A stretch of 64,000 bases of DNA from Bryobacterales bacterium KBS 96 (GCA_000381625.1 KB906767.1:5695357-5759356), one strand, 5' to 3'. Counted from the first letter of the stretch, positions 1-8,840 are shown. Translations and numbers: made by a program. The notes: generated by a model not told the origin, from the sequence alone.

Positions 1-113
1 CTCCGCATTTTCTTGCACCAAGCGCAAACGTCTCTTCGGGAAACTTCCTCAATATCACCAGCGCCAATATGGATCAACGGCAATTCCGGCTCGGCCTAAA
101 ATTGTCCTTCTGA
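1..113 (+). CDS. C-terminal end of a TonB-dependent outer-membrane receptor (partial)
   Basis: An open frame beginning at base 3 runs in from the left edge and stops with TGA at 111-113. Its last residues read FLNITSANMDQRQFRLGLKLSF. The pattern RQFRLGLKLSF with a terminal Phe is the usual last beta strand of Oar-like TonB-dependent receptors, and the complete receptor at 56007-59273 ends in a similar way (IQLGAKLSF). Only about 36 residues are in view, so substrate and domains cannot be judged. The next gene starts 6 bases downstream on the same strand, which suggests co-transcription. Confidence 0.7.
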   Translation, partial: PHFLAPSANVSSGNFLNITSANMDQRQFRLGLKLSF

Positions 114-119
114 AGACCT

Positions 120-1169
120 ATGAAGATCGCAATGACCAGACGTGAGATGCTCGCGGGGTTGGCGGCTTCTCCTTTCCTGAGAGGAAAAGCCGCTGACCCA
201 CCGTTTGAGCGAATCGATACCCATATCCATTTGAATCGAACTGCGCCCGAGATTTTGGCCGGCTTTCGGCAAACGCGGTGGAGGGCGTTGACCATCTGCG
301 ACTCGCGAGCGATCGGCGATCAACCGCCGGACCTCGACGAGCAGGTGCGCGGCGCCATAAAGCTGCATCGGGAGAGCAAGGGGCTGATCGCTTGGGCCAC
401 TTCATTCGACGCTCGTCCATTTGAACGGCCCGACTTTACGGAAACTACCATTGCCGGCTTAAAAGAGTGGTTCAAAGAAGGCGCGATTGCAGTTAAGATC
501 TGGAAGAACATCGGCATGGCGATCCGGTCGAAATCGGGCGCCTATCTCATGCCCGACAATCCCGCGTTGCTGCCGATTTACGAAATGATGCAGAAACAGG
601 ACAAAACGCTGCTGGCGCATATGGCAGAGCCCGATGGGGCCTGGCTGCCTCTCGATTCGACTAATCCCGAGGTGGGTTACTACAGCAAGCATCCGGAGTG
701 GTATCAATATGGCCGCAAAGGAGCCCCGAAGAAAGAAGAAATTCTGGCGGCGAGGGATCGTGTGATTGCGAAATATCCGAAACTGCGGGTTGTCGGATGC
801 CACCTCGGCAGTAATGAGAGCGATCTGCCGGCATTGGCGAAGCGTTTGGATAATTATCCGAACTTCGCAGTGGATATGGCCGCGCGCGTGAGATATCTTG
901 CCGCAGGCGATCATAAGGCCGTGCGTCAATTCTTGAATCGGTATCAGGACCGCATCACTTACGGCACGGATACTGTCTGGCGTACACAGACGGAGCAGCA
1001 GGTGTTACATTCGGTCCAAACAGCCCATGATCGGGATTGGAACTTCTTTGCCCGTAGTGACGAGATGAATTATCACGGCCACATGACCCAGGGATTGGCC
1101 CTGCCTGAAAAGTTGCTTCGCAAGATCTTTTATGACAATCCCGTTCGCTGGTTCCCTGGGATTGTCTGA
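120..1169 (+). CDS. Amidohydrolase-family (TIM-barrel) metal-dependent hydrolase with Tat-like signal
   Basis: A 349-residue protein. The N-terminus carries a twin-arginine-type signal (TRREMLAGLAASPFLRG), so export by Tat is likely. An HxH metal-binding motif (DTHIHL, about residue 39) follows, and later blocks fit the amidohydrolase-2 fold: LLAHMAEP near residue 165, VVGCHLGS near 225 and YGTDTVW near 284. Such proteins hydrolyse or decarboxylate small cyclic or carboxylated substrates; the substrate here cannot be read. The ATG at 132 would place the Arg pair closer to the N-terminus and is an alternative start. It lies 6 bases after a TonB receptor gene and may act on what that receptor imports, which is inference. 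The following gene is convergent with a 4-base gap. Confidence 0.8.
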   Translation: MKIAMTRREMLAGLAASPFLRGKAADPPFERIDTHIHLNRTAPEILAGFRQTRWRALTICDSRAIGDQPPDLDEQVRGAIKLHRESKGLIAWATSFDARPFERPDFTETTIAGLKEWFKEGAIAVKIWKNIGMAIRSKSGAYLMPDNPALLPIYEMMQKQDKTLLAHMAEPDGAWLPLDSTNPEVGYYSKHPEWYQYGRKGAPKKEEILAARDRVIAKYPKLRVVGCHLGSNESDLPALAKRLDNYPNFAVDMAARVRYLAAGDHKAVRQFLNRYQDRITYGTDTVWRTQTEQQVLHSVQTAHDRDWNFFARSDEMNYHGHMTQGLALPEKLLRKIFYDNPVRWFPGIV

Positions 1170-1173
1170 GTAA

Positions 1174-1767
1174 TTACCGGCTATTCGCCGGCTGAGTGTT
1201 GCCAGCCAGCTCCACGCTAATTTCTACGTGGTCGTCCACCCTGAGGAAAAAATTGCTCGGATTCTTCATGCCCCACTTCACATAAGGCACTTCGAAATGA
1301 GTTGCGGCTGTAAATTGATTTCCGCTCACTTGAACAGCGACCGCCGTGGTCAGCGGATGCGCGGCTCCGTGAATCGTGAATGTGCCATCGACATCCAGTG
1401 TCGACTGGCCTAGTGGAGAAATTGCGCCGCGAATGTGAGAAGGTGCAAAGACGATGTGGGGATAGAGACTGCTCTCGAGAATTTGCTTGTGCATTCGCGA
1501 GTCGCGAGAACGGTTTCCGGTGTTGCCGCTTCGGGCATCGACTACAATCTGGCCGCTGGCGATCGCTGTCGCCGGATCGACACAAATTGAGCCATGCTCA
1601 ACTTCGAAGGTACCCCTTACGGTGTGTAATACATCCTTTAGCACGAACGCCACGCGACTTCGTGAGGCATTCACGGCAAAACACTCTTGATCTGCGCGGG
1701 TAACGAGGCAGCAACTCAGGATCGCGAAGCACGCCCCGGCGGCCAGTCTCATCCATCTATTTTGCAA
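1174..1767 (-). CDS. YceI-family periplasmic lipid-binding-like protein
   Basis: A 197-residue protein with a clear signal peptide (hydrophobic LAAGACFAILSCCLV, then ADQE). The mature part matches the YceI lipocalin-like fold: FAVNASRSRVAFVLKDVL at the start, DARSGNTGNRSRDSRMHKQILE in the middle (compare the usual S-x-x-T-G-N/D-x-x-R-D-x-H-M), and a closing strand FFLRVDDHVEISVEL. YceI proteins bind isoprenoid or other amphiphilic molecules in the periplasm; the ligand is unknown. The gene is convergent with the amidohydrolase and appears to be a single transcription unit. Confidence 0.85.
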   Translation of the reverse strand: MQNRWMRLAAGACFAILSCCLVTRADQECFAVNASRSRVAFVLKDVLHTVRGTFEVEHGSICVDPATAIASGQIVVDARSGNTGNRSRDSRMHKQILESSLYPHIVFAPSHIRGAISPLGQSTLDVDGTFTIHGAAHPLTTAVAVQVSGNQFTAATHFEVPYVKWGMKNPSNFFLRVDDHVEISVELAGNTQPANSR

Positions 1768-1777
1768 CAGTTAACGA

Positions 1778-2491
1778 TCAATGTAGATAAAACAAGCTCA
1801 GCCGGGGCAAGCCGGCTTTTTCGAGCAATCTCGTGTCCAAATACCGCCTCTCCAGCATCGAGATTTGGTCCGCAGTCATCTTACCGCGATAGGGAGCGAG
1901 TTCGGAATCCAGATCGCGTCGAAGCTCGACCAGCAACTCGTCCGATGCCATACTGCGCGCAGCCGCGATCATCTTCTCTTCAAGCGCCGTCAAATGCCGC
2001 TCGAGATCCTCGAGATTGGTAAGTTTGCTTTCCGCTTCCGCGGCCAGACTCTGTAACGTGGCTCCAATGCCGTGATAGATCTCATTCTCTTTGTTTAAAA
2101 GCGCTGTTGCGGCGCCGGTCAAAAATTCCTGCACTTCGTTCACTTGAAAAGGCGCTTCCGAGGCCTGGCGCGCCCGCATTGCGCCTGCTCCGGACAGCCG
2201 CTGCGCCGATTCCATGACCGCCTGCGCGCAGTATGCCAGCGAATTCACTCGCCGTGCTTTGGTTTTGCGGCCGCGCCATTTTTCAAAAGATTCGTCGATG
2301 CCGCGTAGCACGGCTTCGAGTGGCACTCCCGAGTTCTTCCAGTTCTCTATCAAGGCCCAGTCCAACGGCGAAAGCAAAAACAGCGACGTGCCGCGGGCGC
2401 GCTGAAAGTGATCCTCGATCTCGGTGAAATAGTTAAAGTAGTTCGAAGGCCAGGTTGAATCGTCGTTTGAGTCAGGTGCTTCCGTGCTCAT
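1778..2491 (-). CDS. Uncharacterised protein translationally coupled to coaX
   Basis: The open frame is longer, but the start I choose is the ATG at 2491. It overlaps the coaX stop in an ATGA arrangement (2488-2491), which gives 237 residues beginning MSTEAPDSNDD. The upstream part of the frame is only coaX read in another frame. No known domain is recognised. The N-terminal half contains a compact segment with conserved-looking aromatic residues (NYFNYFTEIEDHF, LSPLDWALIENWKNSGVPLEAVLRGIDESFEKW). The C-terminal half, roughly residues 130-210, is charged, helical and probably coiled coil. There is no signal or membrane segment. Coupling to coaX and its place at the end of the valS-nadC-birA-coaX cluster suggest a cytoplasmic protein expressed with cofactor enzymes. 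Function unknown. Confidence 0.75.
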   Translation of the reverse strand: MSTEAPDSNDDSTWPSNYFNYFTEIEDHFQRARGTSLFLLSPLDWALIENWKNSGVPLEAVLRGIDESFEKWRGRKTKARRVNSLAYCAQAVMESAQRLSGAGAMRARQASEAPFQVNEVQEFLTGAATALLNKENEIYHGIGATLQSLAAEAESKLTNLEDLERHLTALEEKMIAAARSMASDELLVELRRDLDSELAPYRGKMTADQISMLERRYLDTRLLEKAGLPRLSLFYLH

Positions 2492-3258
2492 GACCGTTGG
2501 AGACGTTTCCAGACGAGGTGTAATCCGTGCAGCGTGATGTCCTCGTCGATGTCGCGGATATGCCGCGACGACTTTGCGATCATTTTTGCCTGGCCGCCAG
2601 TCCCGACCACTTTTGTTTCCGGCCCGAGCTCTCCGATTAGCCGGTCGATCAATCCATCGATCAAGTCCGTAAAGCCGTAGTACAGCCCCGACTGAATTGC
2701 CGTTACGGTGTTCTTTCCGATAAGGGCCGAGGGTTCGAGGAAATCGACCAGCGGCAGCCGCGCCGTGCGTGAGAACAGCGCTGAGATCGAAATTCCTATG
2801 CCCGGACAAATGATGCCGCCAAGATACTCCGCGTTGCCGCTCACTGTATCGAACGTAATAGCCGTTCCGAGATCGACCACCACGCAGGCCGAACGGTAGC
2901 GCTCCCACGCCGCGACGCTATTTACGATGCGGTCGGCTCCGATCTCGAGCGGGTTCGTGTACCTGATCGCAAGGCCGGTATCGGTTTCGTGCGTGACGAA
3001 TACCGGACGGGTTCCGAAATATCGTTCCGCCATGGCCGTGAGGCTGCCATCCAAAGGCGGAACGACGCTCGCGATAATGATGCCGTCGATCTGCGCCAAT
3101 TCCAGCCCGGCCAGGGAGAACAGATTGCGCATCAAAACGCCCCATTCATCCGCCGTCTGATCCTGAATGGTTCGCAACCGCCAGCGATGGACCAGGCGCT
3201 GGCCGTCGAATGCGCCTATCGTGACATTGGAATTACCTGCATCTAGAGCGAGAAGCAT
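2488..3258 (-). CDS. coaX: Type III pantothenate kinase
   Basis: A 256-residue protein that phosphorylates pantothenate in the first step of coenzyme A synthesis. It shows the CoaX signatures: the N-terminal ASKHA phosphate motif LALDAGNSN (residues 3-11), GADRIVNSVAAW near residue 107, VVVDLGTAITFDTV near 127, and LGGIICPGIGIS near 146. Length is normal for the family. The stop overlaps the start of the downstream unknown gene (ATGA). birA lies 14 bases upstream, so birA, coaX and the unknown gene are probably one transcript. No second pantothenate kinase is visible. Confidence 0.96.
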   Translation of the reverse strand: MLLALDAGNSNVTIGAFDGQRLVHRWRLRTIQDQTADEWGVLMRNLFSLAGLELAQIDGIIIASVVPPLDGSLTAMAERYFGTRPVFVTHETDTGLAIRYTNPLEIGADRIVNSVAAWERYRSACVVVDLGTAITFDTVSGNAEYLGGIICPGIGISISALFSRTARLPLVDFLEPSALIGKNTVTAIQSGLYYGFTDLIDGLIDRLIGELGPETKVVGTGGQAKMIAKSSRHIRDIDEDITLHGLHLVWKRLQRS

Positions 3259-3272
3259 AGGTTGAAGATGAG

Positions 3273-4037
3273 TTAAGAGACGTCGGGACGTACGCCGCCT
3301 GTGTAAATAGTTTGGACCAATCCACTCTCGTCGCGAACCTTGAGAAAGCCGTTGTCGTCCAAACCTAGAGTGACTCCTCTATTCGGTCCCTGGTTTCCTT
3401 CGAAAACGATACGGCGATGCGTGACGTAACTGGAAGCCGCCGTGAATGTTCTCAAAATACTCTCCGGGCCTTGCTCCGCAAGCATCGCAGTGAATTCATC
3501 GAGTGAGTCGAGCAAGGCCACCAGCAACGATTCCCGCGCAAAGGAGCGACCTCCGGCAGCAAGCCGCAGTGAAGTAGCCGGCGTGCGCAGATTCTCCGGC
3601 AGGGAAGTCTGGTTTACGTTGATACCGATGCCGGCCACGATTGAATCTTCATTTAGCTGCGCCAGGATGCCGGCGACCTTGCGCTCATTTACGAGCACGT
3701 CGTTCGGCCATCGCAGATCGCAAGAAAGGTTTGTGATTCGCTGAATCGCTTCCGCCGTCGCGAGCCCAAGCAGCAGCGTCACAACAGGAAGGCCGTTCGA
3801 AGGCAACTTGAGACGCATAATTACTGAACAATAGATGCCCGCGCCGGCTTCGGAGTGCCACTGGCGCCCGAACCGGCCAACACCCGCCGTCTGCTCATCC
3901 GCGATAACGACCGTTCCGTGAGGCGCCCCGCTCGCGGCCAGTCCCGCAGCCGCGGTCATCGTCGAGCCAAGAGTCGAAAAATAGTGAATCTGACCCTCAG
4001 GCCGCTGTTCCCTCACAAACGAGATGTCGAGGGGCAT
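3273..4037 (-). CDS. birA: Biotin--[acetyl-CoA-carboxylase] ligase (monofunctional BirA)
   Basis: A 254-residue enzyme that activates biotin with ATP and attaches it to the biotin carboxyl carrier protein. Visible motifs are the biotinyl-AMP loop GVGRFGRQW (near residue 52), RWPNDVLVNERKVAGIL (near 108) and GIGINVNQ (near 137). It starts directly with the catalytic domain and has no N-terminal helix-turn-helix, so it is the group I form that does not repress biotin genes. It begins one base after the nadC stop, which indicates tight coupling. The nadC-birA-coaX order is shared with many other bacteria. Confidence 0.94.
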   Translation of the reverse strand: MPLDISFVREQRPEGQIHYFSTLGSTMTAAAGLAASGAPHGTVVIADEQTAGVGRFGRQWHSEAGAGIYCSVIMRLKLPSNGLPVVTLLLGLATAEAIQRITNLSCDLRWPNDVLVNERKVAGILAQLNEDSIVAGIGINVNQTSLPENLRTPATSLRLAAGGRSFARESLLVALLDSLDEFTAMLAEQGPESILRTFTAASSYVTHRRIVFEGNQGPNRGVTLGLDDNGFLKVRDESGLVQTIYTGGVRPDVS

Positions 4038-4038
4038 G

Positions 4039-4875
4039 TCAATGCTCGAGTTCCAGACGGAAGCTGATGTCCACCGCTACCGCTGAATGCGTTATGGCGC
4101 CACAGGAAATGAAGTCGGGACCGGCTTCCGCGTAAGCGCGAATCGTTGACAAGTTGATGCCGCCGGAAAGCTCGACCGTGGCGCGTCCGTCGATATAGCG
4201 AATCCATTCGGCGGCTTCGGCTGGAGCAAGATTATCCAGCAGCAGTTCTTTGGCGCCCGCGGCAAGAGCCTCGTCCAGTTCCGCGCGTGTTCGGATTTCA
4301 ACTTCAATCCGGCCACTGAAATCGCGAACGCGCTCAAGCGCTGCTCGAACTCCACCAGCCGCGGTGATGTGGTTGTTCTTGATCAGGACCGCATCGTATA
4401 GACCCTGTCGATGATTCGTGGCGCCGCCGGCCGCCGCCGCCATCTTTTCCAATACACGCAAGCCCGGAGTGGTTTTTCGCGTGTCGAGAACACGAGCTTT
4501 TGTTCCGCGCACGGCATCGGCGTGCTGGCGCGCCAGAGTGGCAATGCCGCTCAACCGCTGAATGAAGTTGAGGGCCACGCGCTCGCATGTCAACAATGTG
4601 CGCGCGTGGCCTTTCACATTTGCCAGAGTCTCTCCGTTCGATACAGTGTCTCCGCTCTTAGTTTCTAGATCGACGCGTGCTCCACCCATCGGACCATAAA
4701 TGAGCGGCAGCAGTTCAATGCCCGCCAACGTGAATTCCTGTTTCGCCAGAAAGCGTCCGGAGGCCCGCAGTTCGGCCGGAACCGTTAAGCCGGTCGTGAC
4801 ATCGCCCGCGCCAATATCTTCCGCAAGTGCTCTTTCTACTGCTACGCGAACGTCGCGGTGAGTTATGTCAAACAT
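4039..4875 (-). CDS. nadC: Nicotinate-nucleotide pyrophosphorylase (carboxylating)
   Basis: A 278-residue enzyme that converts quinolinate and PRPP to nicotinate mononucleotide in NAD synthesis. The family blocks are clear: EDIGAGDVTT near residue 19, ERVALNFIQRLSGIAT near 97, DTRKTTPGLRVLEKMA near 132, NHRQGLYDAVLIKNNHI near 153 and the closing VELSGGINLSTIRAYAEAG. nadA and nadB are not in the window. The birA gene follows by one base. Upstream lies the long inverted repeat (4941-5035) that separates it from valS. Confidence 0.96.
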   Translation of the reverse strand: MFDITHRDVRVAVERALAEDIGAGDVTTGLTVPAELRASGRFLAKQEFTLAGIELLPLIYGPMGGARVDLETKSGDTVSNGETLANVKGHARTLLTCERVALNFIQRLSGIATLARQHADAVRGTKARVLDTRKTTPGLRVLEKMAAAAGGATNHRQGLYDAVLIKNNHITAAGGVRAALERVRDFSGRIEVEIRTRAELDEALAAGAKELLLDNLAPAEAAEWIRYIDGRATVELSGGINLSTIRAYAEAGPDFISCGAITHSAVAVDISFRLELEH

Positions 4876-4940
4876 GATGTGTTCAGAACTCTATGCCAAT
4901 GTTGGCGAGCTTCCGTCTCGTCGTGACACAAAACACTGAA

Positions 4941-5035
4941 GCTGAGCCGGGAGCGTAAGCGACCCATTAGCGAAGCTCGATCGGATCGAAGCGAACCGTC
5001 TCGGTTCGTCTTGGGTCGCTTACGCTTCCGGCTCA
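4941..5035. repeat. Long inverted repeat between valS and nadC, overlapping the valS 3' end
   Basis: Two 25-base arms, 4941-4965 and 5011-5035, are complementary with a single G.T wobble position. The 45-base centre contains smaller self-complementary pieces (CGATC/GATCG near 4976-4986 and CGAACCG/CGGTTCG near 4991-5007). The right arm lies inside valS: the stop at 5020-5022 and the last codons (SEPEA) are read from it. In RNA this would form a very stable branched hairpin that could stop transcription or protect mRNA ends between valS and nadC. It resembles a REP/BIME-type element. No second copy was noticed in the window. Confidence 0.8.
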
Positions 5036-7716
5036 GAATATCCCTCCAGTAAATTCTCGTTTTTCTTCAGTTGCGCCTTGTACTCAGCCAGCTTTGCACG
5101 CATTCCGTTTACGACCTTCTCGGGTGCCCTGCTCAAAAACGTTTCATCCGAAAGCTGACGCTCGGAACTGCCGATCACCTTCTGCAGATTTGCAATTTCC
5201 TTCCGCAGACGAGTCCTCGCCTCCTCTGAGCCGGCGCCGTTAGACGATTCCGCAGACGCTTCCACGCGGAGATCGAAATCCGGATTCGATCGCAGCAGAC
5301 CGCCCTGTTGTGGGATACCGCTGGCCAAAGCAATCGTCAAGCGAGTCACCGTCTCAATGATGGCCAAATCCGCCGGAGCGAGCACGGCGGCATGAAGGTA
5401 GAGCGAAGCCTCGTATGTCATCTTAGGGTCGAGCTTGTTGTCGGCACGCAACTCGCGAGCAGCCGTGATGATCTGCCGCAGCAATCCGAAAGTACGATCG
5501 GCCTTAGTGTTGGCGATGTTTTGGCCCGGCTGCGGATAATGCGCCAGCGATATCGAGACGGGAAGTTCCGGTCTCTGACTTGTTTCATGCGCCAGCCGCT
5601 GCCATAACTCTTCCGTGACGAATGGCATGAACGGATGCAACAAGCGAAGCGCCGTTTCGTACACCGTCAGGGCCGCCTTCCAGTGATGATCCAGGCCGGA
5701 GTTGTCCTGGAAGCGAAGCTTTTTCACTTCTAGATACCAGTCGCAGAACTCGTGCCACACGAAGTCCCATAGGGTTTGCGCAGCTTCATGATAGCGGTGC
5801 TGGTCGAGCGCCCGGTTCACAACGCTCGCGCACTCGTTTAACCGACCGAAGATCCAGGCATCTTCCACCGGGACTTCGTTGGCGCCTGTTGCAATTTCGG
5901 CGGACGTTACATCGGCATGCGGCGAAACCCTTGCATCCACGCCGCTCTTCTCCATATTGAGGAAGAGCAGCCGCGAAGCATTCCAGAGCTTGTTGGCGAA
6001 TGCACGCGCCGCTTCGATGCGGTCTTCCTTTAGCGCGATATCGGCGCCGGGCGCCGCGGAAATCAGCAATGCAATGCGGCAGGCATCGGTGCCGTATTGG
6101 TCCATCAGTTTTAGGGGATCGACGACGTTGCCCTTCGTCTTCGACATCTTCTGCCGGTCGGCGTCGCGCACAAGGCCATGCATGTGTACTTGCCGGAAGG
6201 GAACATCGCCCGTACACCATAACCCGAGCATGATCATCCGAGCCACCCAGAAAAACAGGATGTCGAAGCCCGTGATCAGCAGGGATGTCGGATAGAACGT
6301 CTTCAGATCTTCGGTCTGGTCCGGCCATCCCAAAGTGGAGAACGGCCATAGTCCGGAGCTGAACCACGTGTCGAGCACGTCGGTTTCCTGCTCGATCTCC
6401 GTCGACTGGCAATGGGAGCACACGGCCGGCGTCTCGCGCGCAACGGTGAGTTCCTTGCAAGCGCGGCAATACCAAGCCGGGATACGATGGCCCCACCACA
6501 ACTGGCGCGAGATGCACCAGTCGCGGATGTTCGTCATCCATTGATAGAACAGCGTCACGCGATCGTCGGGTACAAACGTGATGCGCCCGCTTTGCACGGC
6601 CTCCATCGCCTTCTCCGCGAGCGGTTTCATTTTGATGAACCATTGCGTCGAAACCAGCGGTTCGATGACATCCTTCGAGCGGTCGCACTTGGCGATATTC
6701 ACGGTGTAGTCTTCGATATCGACGAGTTCGCCCGATTCCTGGAGCGCCGCGATAATCCGCTTACGAGCTTCGAAGCGGCTAAGGTTTGCGTAAATGCCGG
6801 CCTCGGCTGTCATGCGTGCGTCCGTGCCAATGACGCGAATCAGCGGCAGGTTATGGCGCTTACTGGCCTCGAAATCGTTCGGATCGTGAGCCGGCGTGAT
6901 TTTGACAACGCCGGTTCCGAATTTCGGATCCACCATCGTATCGGCGACGATGGGGATCTCGCGGCCCACCAGAGGCAGCCGGACTTTCTTTCCAATCAGG
7001 TGGCGATAACGATCGTCATCGGGATGCACCGCAACGGCGGTATCGCCGAGCATGGTCTCCGGCCTTGTCGTCGCAAGCACCACGCTTTCCTCGTTGTTAA
7101 CCACCGGATAACGAATGTGCCATAGATGGCCAGGCTGCGCTTCGTGAATTGTCTCGACGTCGGAGATGGCCGTTTGGCAGCCGGGGCACCAGTTGACCAT
7201 GTAGTCGCCGCGATAAATCAGGCCGGCTTCCCACAGTCGAACAAACGTTTCGCGCACGGCGCGCGACAAACCGGCATCCATCGTGAAGCGTTCGCGAGAC
7301 CAGTCGACGCTCGCGCCTTCACGCCGAATCTGGTGCTGGATTCGGCCGCCGTATTCTTCTTTCCACTGCCACACGCGGCGCTCGAACTCTTCGCGTCCCA
7401 ATTGGATCCGCTTCAAACCCTGTTGCGCGAGCTGCCGCTCCACAACCATTTGTGTTGCGATGCCGGCATGGTCCATGCCTGGAAGCCACAATGTCGTCTC
7501 GCCGTTCATGCGATGCCAGCGGACGGCCACATCCATTACGGTATGGTCGAGCATGTGCCCGATGTGCAGCGAACCGGTTACGTTCGGCGGAGGAATGACA
7601 AGCGAAAAAACGGGACGGCCGGGTATGACTTCGGCGCGGTACAGAGCGTGATCGATCCACCATTGCGCCCAATGCGGCTCAAAACGCTGCGGCTCATACA
7701 CTTTTTCGAGTTGCAT
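5020..7716 (-). CDS. valS: Valine--tRNA ligase
   Basis: An 898-residue class Ia aminoacyl-tRNA synthetase that charges tRNA-Val. Motifs: the HIGH-type PPNVTGSLHIGHML (residues 43-56), the editing-domain region ATTRPETMLGDTAVAVHP near 215, WCISRQLWWGHRIPAWYC near 395, the KMSKS-type QKMSKTKGNVVDP near 520, and a C-terminal charged coiled coil (about 830-890). The length is normal for bacterial ValRS. The very end (YSEPEA) is encoded within one arm of the 4941-5035 inverted repeat, so the natural C-terminus may have been altered by that element. Start ATG at 7716 with residues MQLEKVYEPQ fits other ValRS proteins. Confidence 0.97.
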   Translation of the reverse strand: MQLEKVYEPQRFEPHWAQWWIDHALYRAEVIPGRPVFSLVIPPPNVTGSLHIGHMLDHTVMDVAVRWHRMNGETTLWLPGMDHAGIATQMVVERQLAQQGLKRIQLGREEFERRVWQWKEEYGGRIQHQIRREGASVDWSRERFTMDAGLSRAVRETFVRLWEAGLIYRGDYMVNWCPGCQTAISDVETIHEAQPGHLWHIRYPVVNNEESVVLATTRPETMLGDTAVAVHPDDDRYRHLIGKKVRLPLVGREIPIVADTMVDPKFGTGVVKITPAHDPNDFEASKRHNLPLIRVIGTDARMTAEAGIYANLSRFEARKRIIAALQESGELVDIEDYTVNIAKCDRSKDVIEPLVSTQWFIKMKPLAEKAMEAVQSGRITFVPDDRVTLFYQWMTNIRDWCISRQLWWGHRIPAWYCRACKELTVARETPAVCSHCQSTEIEQETDVLDTWFSSGLWPFSTLGWPDQTEDLKTFYPTSLLITGFDILFFWVARMIMLGLWCTGDVPFRQVHMHGLVRDADRQKMSKTKGNVVDPLKLMDQYGTDACRIALLISAAPGADIALKEDRIEAARAFANKLWNASRLLFLNMEKSGVDARVSPHADVTSAEIATGANEVPVEDAWIFGRLNECASVVNRALDQHRYHEAAQTLWDFVWHEFCDWYLEVKKLRFQDNSGLDHHWKAALTVYETALRLLHPFMPFVTEELWQRLAHETSQRPELPVSISLAHYPQPGQNIANTKADRTFGLLRQIITAARELRADNKLDPKMTYEASLYLHAAVLAPADLAIIETVTRLTIALASGIPQQGGLLRSNPDFDLRVEASAESSNGAGSEEARTRLRKEIANLQKVIGSSERQLSDETFLSRAPEKVVNGMRAKLAEYKAQLKKNENLLEGYSEPEA

Positions 7717-8208
7717 CCGGAAACTTCAGAGTAGCATTCGCAGGCTTTATTCATGCGGGTTGCAACAGGGTTTGAACGCGCGCAGATTTTGATTTTTACG
7801 GATATGCACTGGGAAAAATTGGCGCATTCGAACAAGCAGGTGACCCGCACTTGGATCGCGCCAGGCAAGCAGCCTTGATGCTACGACGCCAATACGTACG
7901 CTGTACGACGCCCGTTTCTTCCCCGGGCAGCGTCAGAATCCCAAATAGGCGGCGGATCGCCGGCCAAACCCGGTTGCTGCATCGGCCCAACTCAGCTTAA
8001 ACGGCAGAACCTGATTGTCAGACTGCTTCGTCCCCTTATTATGCTGCGTATTTCCAACTCGATACGCGCCTCTATCGTTGTCAACTCTTCGAGTCGAGCC
8101 ATTTCGTGTAGCAAGGTTTGCGTCCTGAACTTGATCCATTACAAGCCATTATTTCGGAGCCGCGACAGAGTCAACCGATTGCGAAAATCAAATTTTAGGG
8201 AGAATGTA
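7717..8208. other. About 490 bases without a convincing gene
   Basis: This stretch between the divergent valS and ATPase genes has only short frames on both strands. On the minus strand one frame starts MARLEELTTIEARIELEI at about 8101 and stops after roughly 36 residues, and other short frames continue in different phases. That could be a decayed small gene or chance. The valS promoter should lie near 7720-7790 but I see no clear -35/-10 pair. Confidence 0.4.
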
Positions 8209-8763
8209 GTGCATCTCAGTAATCCGAATCTCTTCGTGATTTCCGGCGGCCCCGGTTCCGGCAAAACGACCGTTCTCGAGGAATTAGCGAAGCTCGGACT
8301 CGAATATGCTCCTGAAGTAGCAAGGCGGATCATCCAGGAACAGATGCAGGCAGGCGGACGGGCGCTCCCATGGGACGATCGCGAGGCATACACCGCGCTG
8401 ATGCTAGAACGATCCATCGAGTCGTTCCTCGAACACACGTCTGCGCCACGGCCGATGTTCTGCGATCGCGGAATACCCGATACGCTCTGCTATGCGCGAT
8501 TGATTGATTTGCGTGAACAGGATGCCATACGGAGCGCTTGCAAGTGTTACCGGTACGCTCCACTCGTCTTTCTTGCTCCTCCGTGGGAAGAGATTTACGA
8601 AATCGATAGCGAGCGAAAGCAGGATTTTGCGGAGGCGGTGCGAACATTCGAACTGATGACCGGCGTCTACAGGGAATGCGGCTATGAAATTTCCGAATTG
8701 CCGAAGATAACGCCGGCCGCTCGCGCCAGGTTCATTCTCGAGCAACTCCATTTAGCGGTCTAG
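8209..8763 (+). CDS. AAA/P-loop NTPase (AAA_28-like), possible nucleotide or small-molecule kinase
   Basis: The start chosen is GTG at 8209, preceded by a purine-rich AGGGAG at about 8197-8202. An upstream ATG at 8041 would add 56 residues unlike the family. The 184-residue product opens almost at once with a Walker A motif (ISGGPGSGKTTVLEEL), followed by APEVARRIIQEQ, a DRGIPDTLCYARL segment and VFLAPPWEEIYEID. This is the layout of small stand-alone AAA_28 ATPases related to the NadR kinase domain, which phosphorylate small molecules or act as ATP switches. Substrate unknown. A GC-rich hairpin follows the stop. Confidence 0.75.
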   Translation: MHLSNPNLFVISGGPGSGKTTVLEELAKLGLEYAPEVARRIIQEQMQAGGRALPWDDREAYTALMLERSIESFLEHTSAPRPMFCDRGIPDTLCYARLIDLREQDAIRSACKCYRYAPLVFLAPPWEEIYEIDSERKQDFAEAVRTFELMTGVYRECGYEISELPKITPAARARFILEQLHLAV

Positions 8764-8773
8764 CACGTCTTCC

Positions 8774-8797
8774 CTCTGCCGGGGCGTGGCGGCAGAG
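8774..8797 (+). terminator. GC-rich hairpin after the AAA ATPase gene
   Basis: About 12 bases after the stop codon an 8-base inverted repeat (CTCTGCCG and CGGCAGAG) with an 8-base loop is followed by CCAAAAA. It may end the ATPase transcript, although there is no T-run on the plus strand. Confidence 0.4.
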
Positions 8798-8840
8798 CCA
8801 AAAACGTACGACGCGCGTTGAACGGCTTGTACAGCATAGC

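Noticed and set aside
8778-8795. Likeness of CGGGGCGTGGCG to the 5' end of tRNA-Pro, as a possible attachment site
   Set aside because: It is short, GC-rich, in the opposite orientation to the tRNA and matches the 5' end rather than the 3' end, so it is probably chance.
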